The position numbers and the translations under genes were made by a program. Positions 57,106 through 64,000 of a DNA stretch of 64,000 nucleotides are shown here, piece after piece. The number at the start of each line of letters is the position of its first letter. The stretch's first letter is position 1. Below the pieces are notes generated by a model. The model did no database searches. It was not told the DNA's origin and was given only the letters and a program-made list of their open reading frames with translations. Source of the DNA: Rubrivivax sp. A210. GTDB lineage: Bacteria > Pseudomonadota > Gammaproteobacteria > Burkholderiales > Burkholderiaceae_C. The stretch lies in NCBI RefSeq assembly GCF_904426505.1, contig NZ_CAJGBN010000009.1, positions 1 through 64,000 of the forward strand, given 5' to 3'.

Positions 57106-57825
57106 ATGGCCAGCCACATCCTCGTCGCCGAAGACCAGGCCGACATCCGCGATCTCATCGTGCTCAACCTGCAGCAGGCGGGGCACGCGGTCACGGCGGT
57201 GGCCGACGGCCGCGCCGCGCTGGCCAGCCAGGCCGAGCGCGCCAGCGACCTGCTCATCCTCGATCTGATGATGCCGGGGCTGGACGGGCTGGAGGTCTGC
57301 AAGGCGCTGCGCGCCCAAGGCCGCGCCACGCCCATCCTGATGCTCACCGCCAAGAGCACCGAGCTCGACCGCGTGCTGGGCCTGGAGCTGGGCGCCGACG
57401 ATTACCTGACCAAGCCCTTCTCGATGGCCGAGTTGCTGGCGCGCGTGAAGGCCTTGCTGCGCCGCGCCGAACTGCTGCGCGCGGCGGCGGCGGCGCCGGT
57501 GGCGGCGCAGGCGGTGCGCAATGGCGAGCTGGAAATCCTGCCGGTGCGGCGCGAGGCGCGCATCGTCGGCGCCGGCGGCGCGCGGGTGCTGGAGTTCACC
57601 GCGCTCGAATTCGACCTGCTGCTGCACTTTGCCAGCCACCCGGGCCGCGTGTTCTCGCGCGCCCAGTTGCTCGACGCCGTCTGGGGCTATGCCCACGAAG
57701 GCTACGAGCACACGGTGACGACGCACATCAATCGCCTGCGCGCCAAGGTCGAGCAGGACCCGATGAACCCGCGCTTCATCCTCACCGTGCGCGGGGCCGG
57801 CTACAAGATGCGCGACGCGCCGTGA
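57106..57825 (+). CDS. OmpR-family response regulator
   Basis: A 239-residue regulator. The receiver domain has phospho-acceptor Asp 53 (LLILDLMMPGLDG) and the KPFSMAELLARVKALLRR helix. The C-terminal winged helix includes LEFTALEFDLLLHFASHPGRVFSR and VWGYAHEGYEHTVTTHINRLRAKVE. It overlaps the histidine kinase by 4 bases, so it forms a coupled two-component pair. Confidence 0.94.
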   Translation: MASHILVAEDQADIRDLIVLNLQQAGHAVTAVADGRAALASQAERASDLLILDLMMPGLDGLEVCKALRAQGRATPILMLTAKSTELDRVLGLELGADDYLTKPFSMAELLARVKALLRRAELLRAAAAAPVAAQAVRNGELEILPVRREARIVGAGGARVLEFTALEFDLLLHFASHPGRVFSRAQLLDAVWGYAHEGYEHTVTTHINRLRAKVEQDPMNPRFILTVRGAGYKMRDAP

Positions 57826-59408
57826 CGGTCAGGTTCCGCCTCGCGCTGACGGTCTTTCTCACCGGCCTGGCCACCGCGCTGGGCGTGATCGCCACCGTGG
57901 TGGTTGCCTTCCAGCGCTTCGAGCACGAGAACAGCTACCAGCGCGCCGACGCCTTTCTGACGCGCGTGCTGGCGGCGCACGGCGACCTGCTCGACCTGCA
58001 CCAGCGCGACCCCGAGGCCTTTGCCGCCTTTTTGCGCAATCTGCTGCTCTATGAGCCCGATTCGCAGCTCTACCTGCTCGATGCCGATGGCCGCGTGCTC
58101 GCCAGCACCGGGCGGGCGCAGCTGGCGCCGGGCTATCGCGTTGCGCTGCTGCCGGTGCAGCAGGCGGCCGAGGCGGCCGCGGCCGGTGATCGCCAGCGCG
58201 CCGCCTATGTGATGGGCGACGACCCGGAATACATGGACGCCGACGCCGTGGTGGCGGCGCGGGCCCTGCGGCGCGCCGTGATCCGCGCCCAGCCGGGTGC
58301 GGCCGGCTACCTCTACCTGGTGTGTCGCAAGGGCGGCGAGCCGGCCACGCGCTGGGCGCTGGCGCGCAGCAGCCTCGGGCGGCCGGCGCTGGCCGCCGTG
58401 CTGGCCGTGGTGCTGCTGGCCTCGGCGTTGGCGGCCTGGATCATCGTCACCGTGACGCGGCCGCTGCGTGTGCTCAGCGACGAGGTGGCGGCGGCGGCGC
58501 GCGCCGGCTTCGATGCCGATGCGGCCCTGGCCGATGCCTCGCCCACCGGCCTGCAGGCCCAGCCGCCGGCCGGCGACGACGAGTTCGCGCGCCTGCGGCG
58601 CGGCTTCCACGGCCTGATGCAGCGCCTGCGTGCGCAATGGGACGCGCTGCGCCGGCTCGACCATTTCCGCCGTGAGGGCGTGAGCAACCTCAGCCACGAC
58701 CTGCGCAGCCCGCTCACCGCCACCGTGGCCTGTCTGGAGACGCTGGACGCGCGCTGGCAGGGCGACGCCGCACGCGACGAGGACCGCCGCCTGGTCGAGG
58801 TGGCGCTGCGCAACACCCGCAACGCCGCGGCCATGGTGCGTTCGCTGGGCGACCTGGCCCAGCTCGACGAACCGGCCTTCCACCTGCAGACGCTGAGGCT
58901 GGACCTGGCCGAGGTGCTGGACGACATCGCGCTGCGCTTTGCCGACCGCGCCGCCGCCCAGGGCGTGGCGCTGGGCTTCGAGCAGCTGGGCGAGGCGGCG
59001 CCGGTGGCCGAGGTCGACATCGAGCTCATCGAGCGTGCCGTGGCCAATTTGCTGGACAACGCGCTCAAGCACACGCCGGCCGGCGGCTCGGTGAAGCTGG
59101 CGGCGCGGCGCGAGGGCGATGGTGGAGGTCACAGCGGAGGTCACAGCGACAGCGACCGCGTGGTGGTGACGGTGCAGGACAGCGGTTGCGGCATCGCGGC
59201 GGCCGAGCTGCCGCTGCTCTTCGACCGCCTCTACCAGGCCCGCCACAGCGTGGCCCCGGCCAGCAGCGACGAGGGCCGCGGCCTCGGCCTGGCCATCGTC
59301 AAGCGCATTGTCGAGTTGCACCACGGCACGGTGGCGGTGGCCAGCGCGCCCGGCGCCGGCACCACCGTCACCCTGGCCTGGCCGGTGCGCCAGGGCGGGC
59401 CGGCGTAA
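57822..59408 (+). CDS. Sensor histidine kinase, partner of the OmpR-type regulator
   Basis: A 528-residue membrane kinase. Span 1 is near 10-30 and span 2 near 188-210, enclosing a sensor of about 155 residues. HAMP is at about 210-275. HisKA has phospho-acceptor His 292 in SNLSHDLRSPLTA. HATPase has NLLDNALKHTP, DSGCGI and GRGLGLAIVKRIVE. A perfect 12-bp tandem duplication at 59124-59147 encodes GGHSGGHS in the ATPase domain, between conserved strands. The signal is unknown. Confidence 0.93.
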   Translation: MTVRFRLALTVFLTGLATALGVIATVVVAFQRFEHENSYQRADAFLTRVLAAHGDLLDLHQRDPEAFAAFLRNLLLYEPDSQLYLLDADGRVLASTGRAQLAPGYRVALLPVQQAAEAAAAGDRQRAAYVMGDDPEYMDADAVVAARALRRAVIRAQPGAAGYLYLVCRKGGEPATRWALARSSLGRPALAAVLAVVLLASALAAWIIVTVTRPLRVLSDEVAAAARAGFDADAALADASPTGLQAQPPAGDDEFARLRRGFHGLMQRLRAQWDALRRLDHFRREGVSNLSHDLRSPLTATVACLETLDARWQGDAARDEDRRLVEVALRNTRNAAAMVRSLGDLAQLDEPAFHLQTLRLDLAEVLDDIALRFADRAAAQGVALGFEQLGEAAPVAEVDIELIERAVANLLDNALKHTPAGGSVKLAARREGDGGGHSGGHSDSDRVVVTVQDSGCGIAAAELPLLFDRLYQARHSVAPASSDEGRGLGLAIVKRIVELHHGTVAVASAPGAGTTVTLAWPVRQGGPA

Positions 59409-59413
59409 AGAAA

Positions 59414-59441
59414 AAGCCGCCCGGCTTGCGCGGGGCGGCTT
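59414..59441 (-). terminator. Intrinsic terminator between convergent genes
   Basis: AAGCCGCCC and GGGCGGCTT form a perfect 9-bp stem with a 10-base loop. In the minus direction the stem is followed by TTTCTTT, so it best serves the PEP-CTERM gene ending at 59473. It may also limit transcription from the kinase gene ending at 59408. Confidence 0.75.
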
Positions 59442-59472
59442 CGACCGAGCTTGCCGCTGGCGCGGCGGAGGT

Positions 59473-60099
59473 TCAGGCGCGGCGGCGGCGGGCGGCGGCG
59501 ATGCCGGCCAGGGCGGCGCCCACCAAGGCCAGCGAGGCCGGCTCCGGCACGGCATTGGCGGCGCTGGCGACAAAGAAGACCTTCTCGTAGGCGGTGCTGC
59601 TGTTGAGGCCGGTGACGCTGTTGATGCGGTAGCCGCCGACGCTGTTGAGCGTGTGCAGGCACATGCTGAGCGGGCTGGCGGAGACGTCGCAGCTGTTGTT
59701 GGTGACGCTGTCGCCGAGGGCGGTGAAACCCCAGGACCAGTTCTCGGCATACCACCACGAGGCGCCGTTGGCGACGTGGGTGTTGGTGCTGTTGCTGGTG
59801 CCGGTGTTGATGAGGGTGTCGCTGCGCAGCGCGGCGGCCAGGGACATGAAGGTGCTGGAGCCGGTGGCGCGGCCGGCCATCATCAGGTAGTCGCCCTGGC
59901 AGACGTTCAGCACGTTCTGCGCGGCGCTGCCGATCGCCGCGGCCATGGTGCCGACATAGCACTGCGTCCAGCCGCCGCCGGTGATGGTGGACAGCGCCAC
60001 ATTGCTCTGCGCGCCGACCGGCAGGTAGGTCGGGGCGGCCTGGGCGGTGACGGCGGCCAGCGAGAGGGCGGCGGCGGCAACGGTGCGGATGAAGTTCAT
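59473..60099 (-). CDS. PEP-CTERM sorting-domain protein
   Basis: A 208-residue exported protein. The signal peptide (1-22) ends at VTAQA. The middle is Ser/Thr/Asn-rich with two Cys pairs. The end is VPEPASLALVGAALAGIAAARRRR, the PEP motif, hydrophobic helix and basic tail recognised by exosortase. The ATG at 60099 is chosen over 60180. No exosortase or exopolysaccharide genes are in the window, so the sorting machinery must lie elsewhere. The central domain matches no family I recognise. Confidence 0.88.
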   Translation of the reverse strand: MNFIRTVAAAALSLAAVTAQAAPTYLPVGAQSNVALSTITGGGWTQCYVGTMAAAIGSAAQNVLNVCQGDYLMMAGRATGSSTFMSLAAALRSDTLINTGTSNSTNTHVANGASWWYAENWSWGFTALGDSVTNNSCDVSASPLSMCLHTLNSVGGYRINSVTGLNSSTAYEKVFFVASAANAVPEPASLALVGAALAGIAAARRRRA

Positions 60100-60338
60100 T
60101 TTTGACCTGGGGCTTGCGGGTTGGCGATGCAGGTTTAGATGCAAGCCGTGGGCCAACAAGAAAAAGTCAATCCCTATCAATGACTTGGCGCGTTGCGATC
60201 AGTATCAACCTAGGGGCTTGTCAGAGCTGCCGACATCGAGTATGGCATTTGTTCACGAAGCGCCGCCAGGGGTCAAAAGCAGGCCGGCCGTGGGGAGCGT
60301 GAACTCCACACGGCCGGCCTGCGACGGGGCGGGGCTGT

Positions 60339-60638
60339 TCAGGGCCCGATCACGAGCGTGAAGTGCTCCACCTGGGGCGGTGCCGCGAAAAAGGGGCCGA
60401 TGAGGGCGCGCCATTCGGGAAACAGCGGCCCCTGGCGGAAGCCCACGGTGTGGTCTTCCAGCGTCTCCCAGAAGATCTGCAGCACATAGCGTTCGGGGTT
60501 CTCGATGCCATGGTTGACCTTGGCGCCCTTGAAGCCCTGCGCCCGGCTGATCACCTGGGCCAGACCCTGGGTGAGCGCGGCCTCGAAGCCGGCCTGCTGG
60601 CCGGGGTTGATGCGGAAATCGGCGATTTCGAGGATCAC
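60339..60638 (-). CDS. Antibiotic biosynthesis monooxygenase (ABM) domain protein
   Basis: A 99-residue dimeric ferredoxin-like barrel. MILEIADFRINPGQQAGFEAALTQ, VNHGIENPERYVLQIFWETLEDH and the terminal FFAAPPQVEHFTLV match the ABM family. Many members act on quinones or have only structural roles; the substrate is unknown. It starts 47 bases after the binding-protein gene and may share its transcript. Confidence 0.88.
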   Translation of the reverse strand: MILEIADFRINPGQQAGFEAALTQGLAQVISRAQGFKGAKVNHGIENPERYVLQIFWETLEDHTVGFRQGPLFPEWRALIGPFFAAPPQVEHFTLVIGP

Positions 60639-60685
60639 GTTGTCGTCTTTCTGGGTTGCTGATCGGGGATGTCGGGGGTGTGCGC

Positions 60686-61864
60686 CTACAGCTTGCAGCC
60701 GCGCGCCGGGTCGGCCAGGGCCTTCACCGCGACGGCGCGGAACTCGTTGTTGTTGCCCTGCACCTGGCGCAGGTAGATGTCCTGCACCGGGTTGCCGGCC
60801 GCGGACAGCGTGAACTTGCCGCGCGGGCTGTCGACCGTGGCCTTGCGCATCGCGGCCGTCATCTCGTCGCGGCGGGCGATGTCGCCCTTCACCGCCTTGA
60901 GCCCGGCGCCCAGGATCTGTGCCGCGTCATAGCCCTGCACGGCATAGACGTCGGCATTCGTCTTGTAGGTGAGGGCAAAGTTCTTGCGGAAGGCGTTGTT
61001 GCGCGGCGTGTCGAGGTTGTCGGCGTAGTGCAGCGTCGTCATCATGCCCTGGGCCGCCGCGCCCTGGGCCTCGAGCGTGCCGTCGGTGAGGAAGCCGGGG
61101 CCGTACAGCGGGATGCTCTTGCGCAGGCCGGCGGCGTCGTAGTCCTTGACGAACTTGACCGCCGCGCCGCCGGCGAAGAAGGCGTAGACCGCATCGGGCT
61201 TCTGCGCCGCGATCTCGGTGAGCAAGGCCTGGAACTCGACGCCCGGGAAGGGCAGGGTGAGATCCTTCAAGACCTTGCCGCCGCCCTTCTCGAGGCCCTC
61301 GGTGAAGCCCTTGGCCGATTCGTTGCCGGCTGCATAGTTCCAGGTGATGGTGATGGCGCGCTTGACGCCGCGCTGCGCCGCCACCACGCCCATCGCATAG
61401 GCCGGCTGCCAGTTGCTGAAGGAACTGCGCACGATGTTGGGCGCGCACATCGGCCCGGTGATGTCGGCGGCGCCGGCATTGGGGATGATGAGCAGGGTCT
61501 TGCTCTCGCGCGCCGCGCGGGCCATGGCCAGCGCCACGCCCGAGTGGACGGTGCCGACGAGGACGTCGACCTGGTCGCGCTTGATGAGCTTGTTGACGTT
61601 GTCCACCGCCTTGCTGGGCTCGCTCTCGTCGTCGACCTTGAAGTACTGGATGCTGCGCCCGGCCAGCGTGCCGCCCTGCTCCTGCACATGGAGCTTGAAG
61701 CCCTTTTCGATCATGTCGCCCAGGGCGGCGTAGGTGCCGGTGGCCGGCAGCATGAGCCCGACCTTGAGCGGTGCCGCGGTCTGGGCGTGGCCTGCGGGCG
61801 CCAGGGCGGCGAGCGTGGCGGTGGTGGCCACGGCGGCAGCCTGGCGGACGAGAGCGGGTGTCAT
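60686..61864 (-). CDS. LivK-type ABC transporter substrate-binding protein
   Basis: A 392-residue periplasmic binding protein with signal peptide cleaved near APAGHAQ. The type I periplasmic-binding fold is indicated by LKVGLMLPATGTYAALGDMIEKGFKL, YFKVDDESEPSKAVDNVNKLI and VDVLVGTVHSGVALAMARAA. Members of this group bind branched-chain amino acids, amides or aromatic acids. No liv permease or ATPase is adjacent. Confidence 0.92.
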   Translation of the reverse strand: MTPALVRQAAAVATTATLAALAPAGHAQTAAPLKVGLMLPATGTYAALGDMIEKGFKLHVQEQGGTLAGRSIQYFKVDDESEPSKAVDNVNKLIKRDQVDVLVGTVHSGVALAMARAARESKTLLIIPNAGAADITGPMCAPNIVRSSFSNWQPAYAMGVVAAQRGVKRAITITWNYAAGNESAKGFTEGLEKGGGKVLKDLTLPFPGVEFQALLTEIAAQKPDAVYAFFAGGAAVKFVKDYDAAGLRKSIPLYGPGFLTDGTLEAQGAAAQGMMTTLHYADNLDTPRNNAFRKNFALTYKTNADVYAVQGYDAAQILGAGLKAVKGDIARRDEMTAAMRKATVDSPRGKFTLSAAGNPVQDIYLRQVQGNNNEFRAVAVKALADPARGCKL

Positions 61865-62109
61865 TGGGTAACTCCGTTGCGGTCGGGTTGGGGCAGGCGG
61901 CAGAATGCCCGCCTCATGGCGGCACGGGCAAGCGGGGTTTGCCGGATGGCGTGGCGGCGGTCCGGCATGCCGCCCCGCCTGCCCACTATGCCCGGCTCGG
62001 CCCGGACGCTGGCGGCGGCGGCCTCAAGTAGTGCCGCCGCAGCGCCGAAGACCCGGTATCGGCGCGCCCCGAAGCGCACCCATGTCCAGCTGTCAGCGAG
62101 GATTGCCGC

Positions 62110-63366
62110 ATGTCCGCCACCATCGCCGTCGACGAACTCCGTGTCGGCATGTACATCCAGCTCGAGGGCGGTTGGCTGTCGCATCCCTTCCCGCTTTCGA
62201 GCTTCAAGATCGCTTCGGCCGACCAGATCGCCACGCTGCGCGGCCTGGGCCTGCTGCGCGTGCGCTGGGTGCCCGAGAAGAGCGACCTGCAGGGCGGCAT
62301 CCTCGAGGCCGATGTGCCCGCGGCGCCACAGCTGCCGCCCGATCCCCAGGAGGCCGCCGCCACCGAACGGCGCCGTCGCCTCGCGGCACAGCGCGAGGCG
62401 GTGCAACTGTGCGAGCGCCAGCACGCCGAGGCCGCGCGGGCCTGGCGCGATGCCTGTGACGCCATTGCGGCCCAGCCGCGCGAGGCCGGCCGCGGTGCCG
62501 ACGCGCTGACCCGCGCCATGCTGTCCAAGCTGCTGGTGTCCGACGAGATCGGCATCCGCCTCATCGCCGGCGGCCCCGACCGCGCCGCCGCCCACGCGCT
62601 CAATGTCGGCGTGGTGTCGCTGCTGATAGGCCGCAGCCTGGGCCTGGCCGACGCCGAGCTGCTGGAGCTGGGCGTGGGGGCGCTGATGCACGACATCGGC
62701 AAGCAGGAGGTGCCCGACCGCTTCCGCCACCAAGACGAGAACTTCAACACCGCCGAGACCAATGCCTACCGCGAGCACGTCGGCAAGGGCGTTGCCCTGG
62801 GCTTGCGCATGGGCCTGCCGGGCGCGGCGATGACGGTGCTGGCCCAGCACCACGAGGTGGCCGACGGCAGCGGCTTCCCGATGCGCCTGGCGCTGGACCG
62901 CATGAGCCTGGGCGCGCGCCTGGTGTCGCTGGTCGACCGCTACGACAACCTGTGCAATCCGCAGGCGCGCGGCCTCGCGCTCACGCCGCACGAGGCGGTC
63001 TCGGTGTTGTTCGCCCAGGGCCGCAAGCGCTACGACGCCCAGGTGCTGAACGCCTTCATCCGGCTGGTGGGCGTCTACCCGGCGGGCTCGCTGGTGCAAC
63101 TCACCGACGACCGCCATGCGCTGGTGATCGGCGTCAACTCCAGCCGCACGCTCAAGCCGCGCGTGCTGGTACACGACGCCCGCGTGCCCCGCGGCGAAGC
63201 CCTGGTGCTCGATCTCGAACGCGAACCCGATCTCGGCATCCGGCGCAGCCTGCCGCCGTCCAAGCTGCCGCCCGATGCGCTGAGCTATCTCGACCCCAAG
63301 CCCCGCGTGGTCTACTTCTTCGAGCCGCTGCACGGCGACGAACTGCCGCGGGAGCAGGCCGCATGA
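62110..63366 (+). CDS. HD-GYP c-di-GMP phosphodiesterase with DUF3391 N-terminus
   Basis: A 418-residue protein. A DUF3391-type region (about 1-130) begins VDELRVGMYIQLEGGWLSHPF. The HD-GYP domain has LMHDIGK with His 194 and Asp 195, and QHHEVADGSGFP at 246-257, where the family normally has GYP; here the Tyr is Phe. Metal-binding His residues are otherwise present. It probably hydrolyses cyclic di-GMP, though the variant triad could lower activity. Its stop overlaps the next start codon in ATGA. Confidence 0.9.
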   Translation: MSATIAVDELRVGMYIQLEGGWLSHPFPLSSFKIASADQIATLRGLGLLRVRWVPEKSDLQGGILEADVPAAPQLPPDPQEAAATERRRRLAAQREAVQLCERQHAEAARAWRDACDAIAAQPREAGRGADALTRAMLSKLLVSDEIGIRLIAGGPDRAAAHALNVGVVSLLIGRSLGLADAELLELGVGALMHDIGKQEVPDRFRHQDENFNTAETNAYREHVGKGVALGLRMGLPGAAMTVLAQHHEVADGSGFPMRLALDRMSLGARLVSLVDRYDNLCNPQARGLALTPHEAVSVLFAQGRKRYDAQVLNAFIRLVGVYPAGSLVQLTDDRHALVIGVNSSRTLKPRVLVHDARVPRGEALVLDLEREPDLGIRRSLPPSKLPPDALSYLDPKPRVVYFFEPLHGDELPREQAA

Positions 63367-64000
63367 TCACCACCCTGTCCTCCCAAGCCGCGGACCTGGC
63401 CGCCTGGCAGGCCCTCATCGAGGCCCTGCCCCAGCCGGCCTGGCTGGTGGCGCTGGCCGACCACCGCGTCGCTGCCGTCAATGCCGCCGCCGAACGCTTT
63501 CTCGACCGCCCGCGCGCCGGGCTGGTGGGCGAGGCGGCCGAGCAGGTGGCGAGCTCGCCCGAAGACCTGGGTTTCTGGGAAGCGGTGGCCGAGGGCGAGC
63601 CGGCTCGGCTGCTGAGCGACACCTGGATCGCCTCGCCCGCCGGCGAGGCGGTCCCGGTCACCCGCAGTGTGCAGCCGCTGCCCTGCGGCGAGGGCGCGCC
63701 GGCCTATGCGCTGGTGACGCTCACTGATCGCAGCGCCGAGCAGCGCGCCGACAGCGCGCGTGAGCTGCTGCTGGCCGAGCAGCAGGCCACGCTGGAATGC
63801 ACCGAGGACGGCATCCTGGTCACCGACCTCGCCGGCCGCGTGCGCAGCTTCAACCGCCGCTTCGCCGCCCTCTGGTCGCTGCCGGTGTCACTGCTGCAGC
63901 AGCAGGACAGCGCGGTGGCGCACTGGATGGCGCGCAGCGTCGTCGACACCGACGCCTACGGCAAGCGCCTGCACGCGCTGGAGCAGGCCTCGCTCATCGT
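63363..64000 (+). CDS. PAS-domain signalling protein (3' end outside window)
   Basis: The first 212 residues of a protein continuing beyond the window. It has a short N-terminal PAS fold (about 15-115, PQPAWLVALADHRVAAVNAAAERFL) and the start of a second PAS (about 140 onward, LECTEDGILVTDLAGRVRSFNRRFAALW). No output domain is visible yet; GGDEF/EAL or histidine kinase would be expected. It overlaps the HD-GYP gene by 4 bases, so the two are coupled and likely share a c-di-GMP circuit. Confidence 0.82.
   Translation, partial: MITTLSSQAADLAAWQALIEALPQPAWLVALADHRVAAVNAAAERFLDRPRAGLVGEAAEQVASSPEDLGFWEAVAEGEPARLLSDTWIASPAGEAVPVTRSVQPLPCGEGAPAYALVTLTDRSAEQRADSARELLLAEQQATLECTEDGILVTDLAGRVRSFNRRFAALWSLPVSLLQQQDSAVAHWMARSVVDTDAYGKRLHALEQASLI

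Overview
The window is very GC-rich DNA with dense, short-spaced genes and GC-rich third codon positions. Gene order points to a betaproteobacterium of the order Burkholderiales, probably the Rubrivivax/Leptothrix/Ideonella side. The clearest marker is the block rsmB, DUF4390 gene, ntrY-like, ntrX-like, tRNA-Phe. Also consistent are folE next to a BLUF gene, birA next to a SPOR-like gene, a Bug-type binding protein and a PEP-CTERM protein. The genus is inferred, not proven.

Layout. 1-6.8 kb: a Ser/Thr kinase with a helical repeat tail, divergent from an ECF-like sigma factor, then two lipoproteins (a TIG/BNR-type protein and an alpha/beta hydrolase). 7.2-13.6 kb: a redox and glutathione cluster with two glutathione S-transferases, a flavin-nitroreductase-like/ferredoxin-reductase/ferredoxin fusion, a LysR regulator and a disulfide oxidoreductase. 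Two miniature open frames here look like internally deleted relics. 13.8-18.4 kb: a membrane cyclic-nucleotide-binding protein and a Cache-PAS-GGDEF-EAL protein. 18.4-29.5 kb: an accessory defence region, described below. 29.7-34.9 kb: tRNA-Phe and the ntrX/ntrY/DUF4390/rsmB block. 35-54 kb: mostly housekeeping and transport (folE-BLUF, a lactate/malate-type dehydrogenase, OsmC, LemA, proA, transport proteins, topB, SET methyltransferase, birA, S8 protease, gap, tkt). 54-64 kb: hemerythrin, an exported-looking FAH hydrolase, tag, an ECF sigma factor, a two-component pair, a PEP-CTERM protein, a LivK-type binding protein, an HD-GYP protein and the start of a PAS protein.

The most interesting stretch is 18.4-29.5 kb, on the 3' side of tRNA-Phe. 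hipB-hipA is preceded by three direct operator-like repeats spaced exactly 50 bp apart and an inverted copy over the hipB start codon. Facing it is a minus-strand type I restriction-modification operon. Between hsdS and hsdR sits a translationally coupled AAA ATPase and HNH-like nuclease pair resembling Septu (PtuA/PtuB). The order is hsdM, hsdS, ATPase, HNH, hsdR, then a 106-residue protein of unknown function. The gap before hsdR holds five TTGCAA-type elements, so hsdR may be controlled separately. A composite defence operon of this kind is the best candidate here for a little-described system.

Signal transduction is prominent: kinase/sigma pair, c-di-GMP enzymes at both ends of the window, a blue-light receptor, two histidine kinase/response regulator pairs and an ECF sigma factor. 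No CRISPR array, transposase, integrase, rRNA or replication origin was recognised. Start codons were chosen from ribosome-binding sites and family N-termini; alternatives are stated. Domain positions are counted by hand and approximate.
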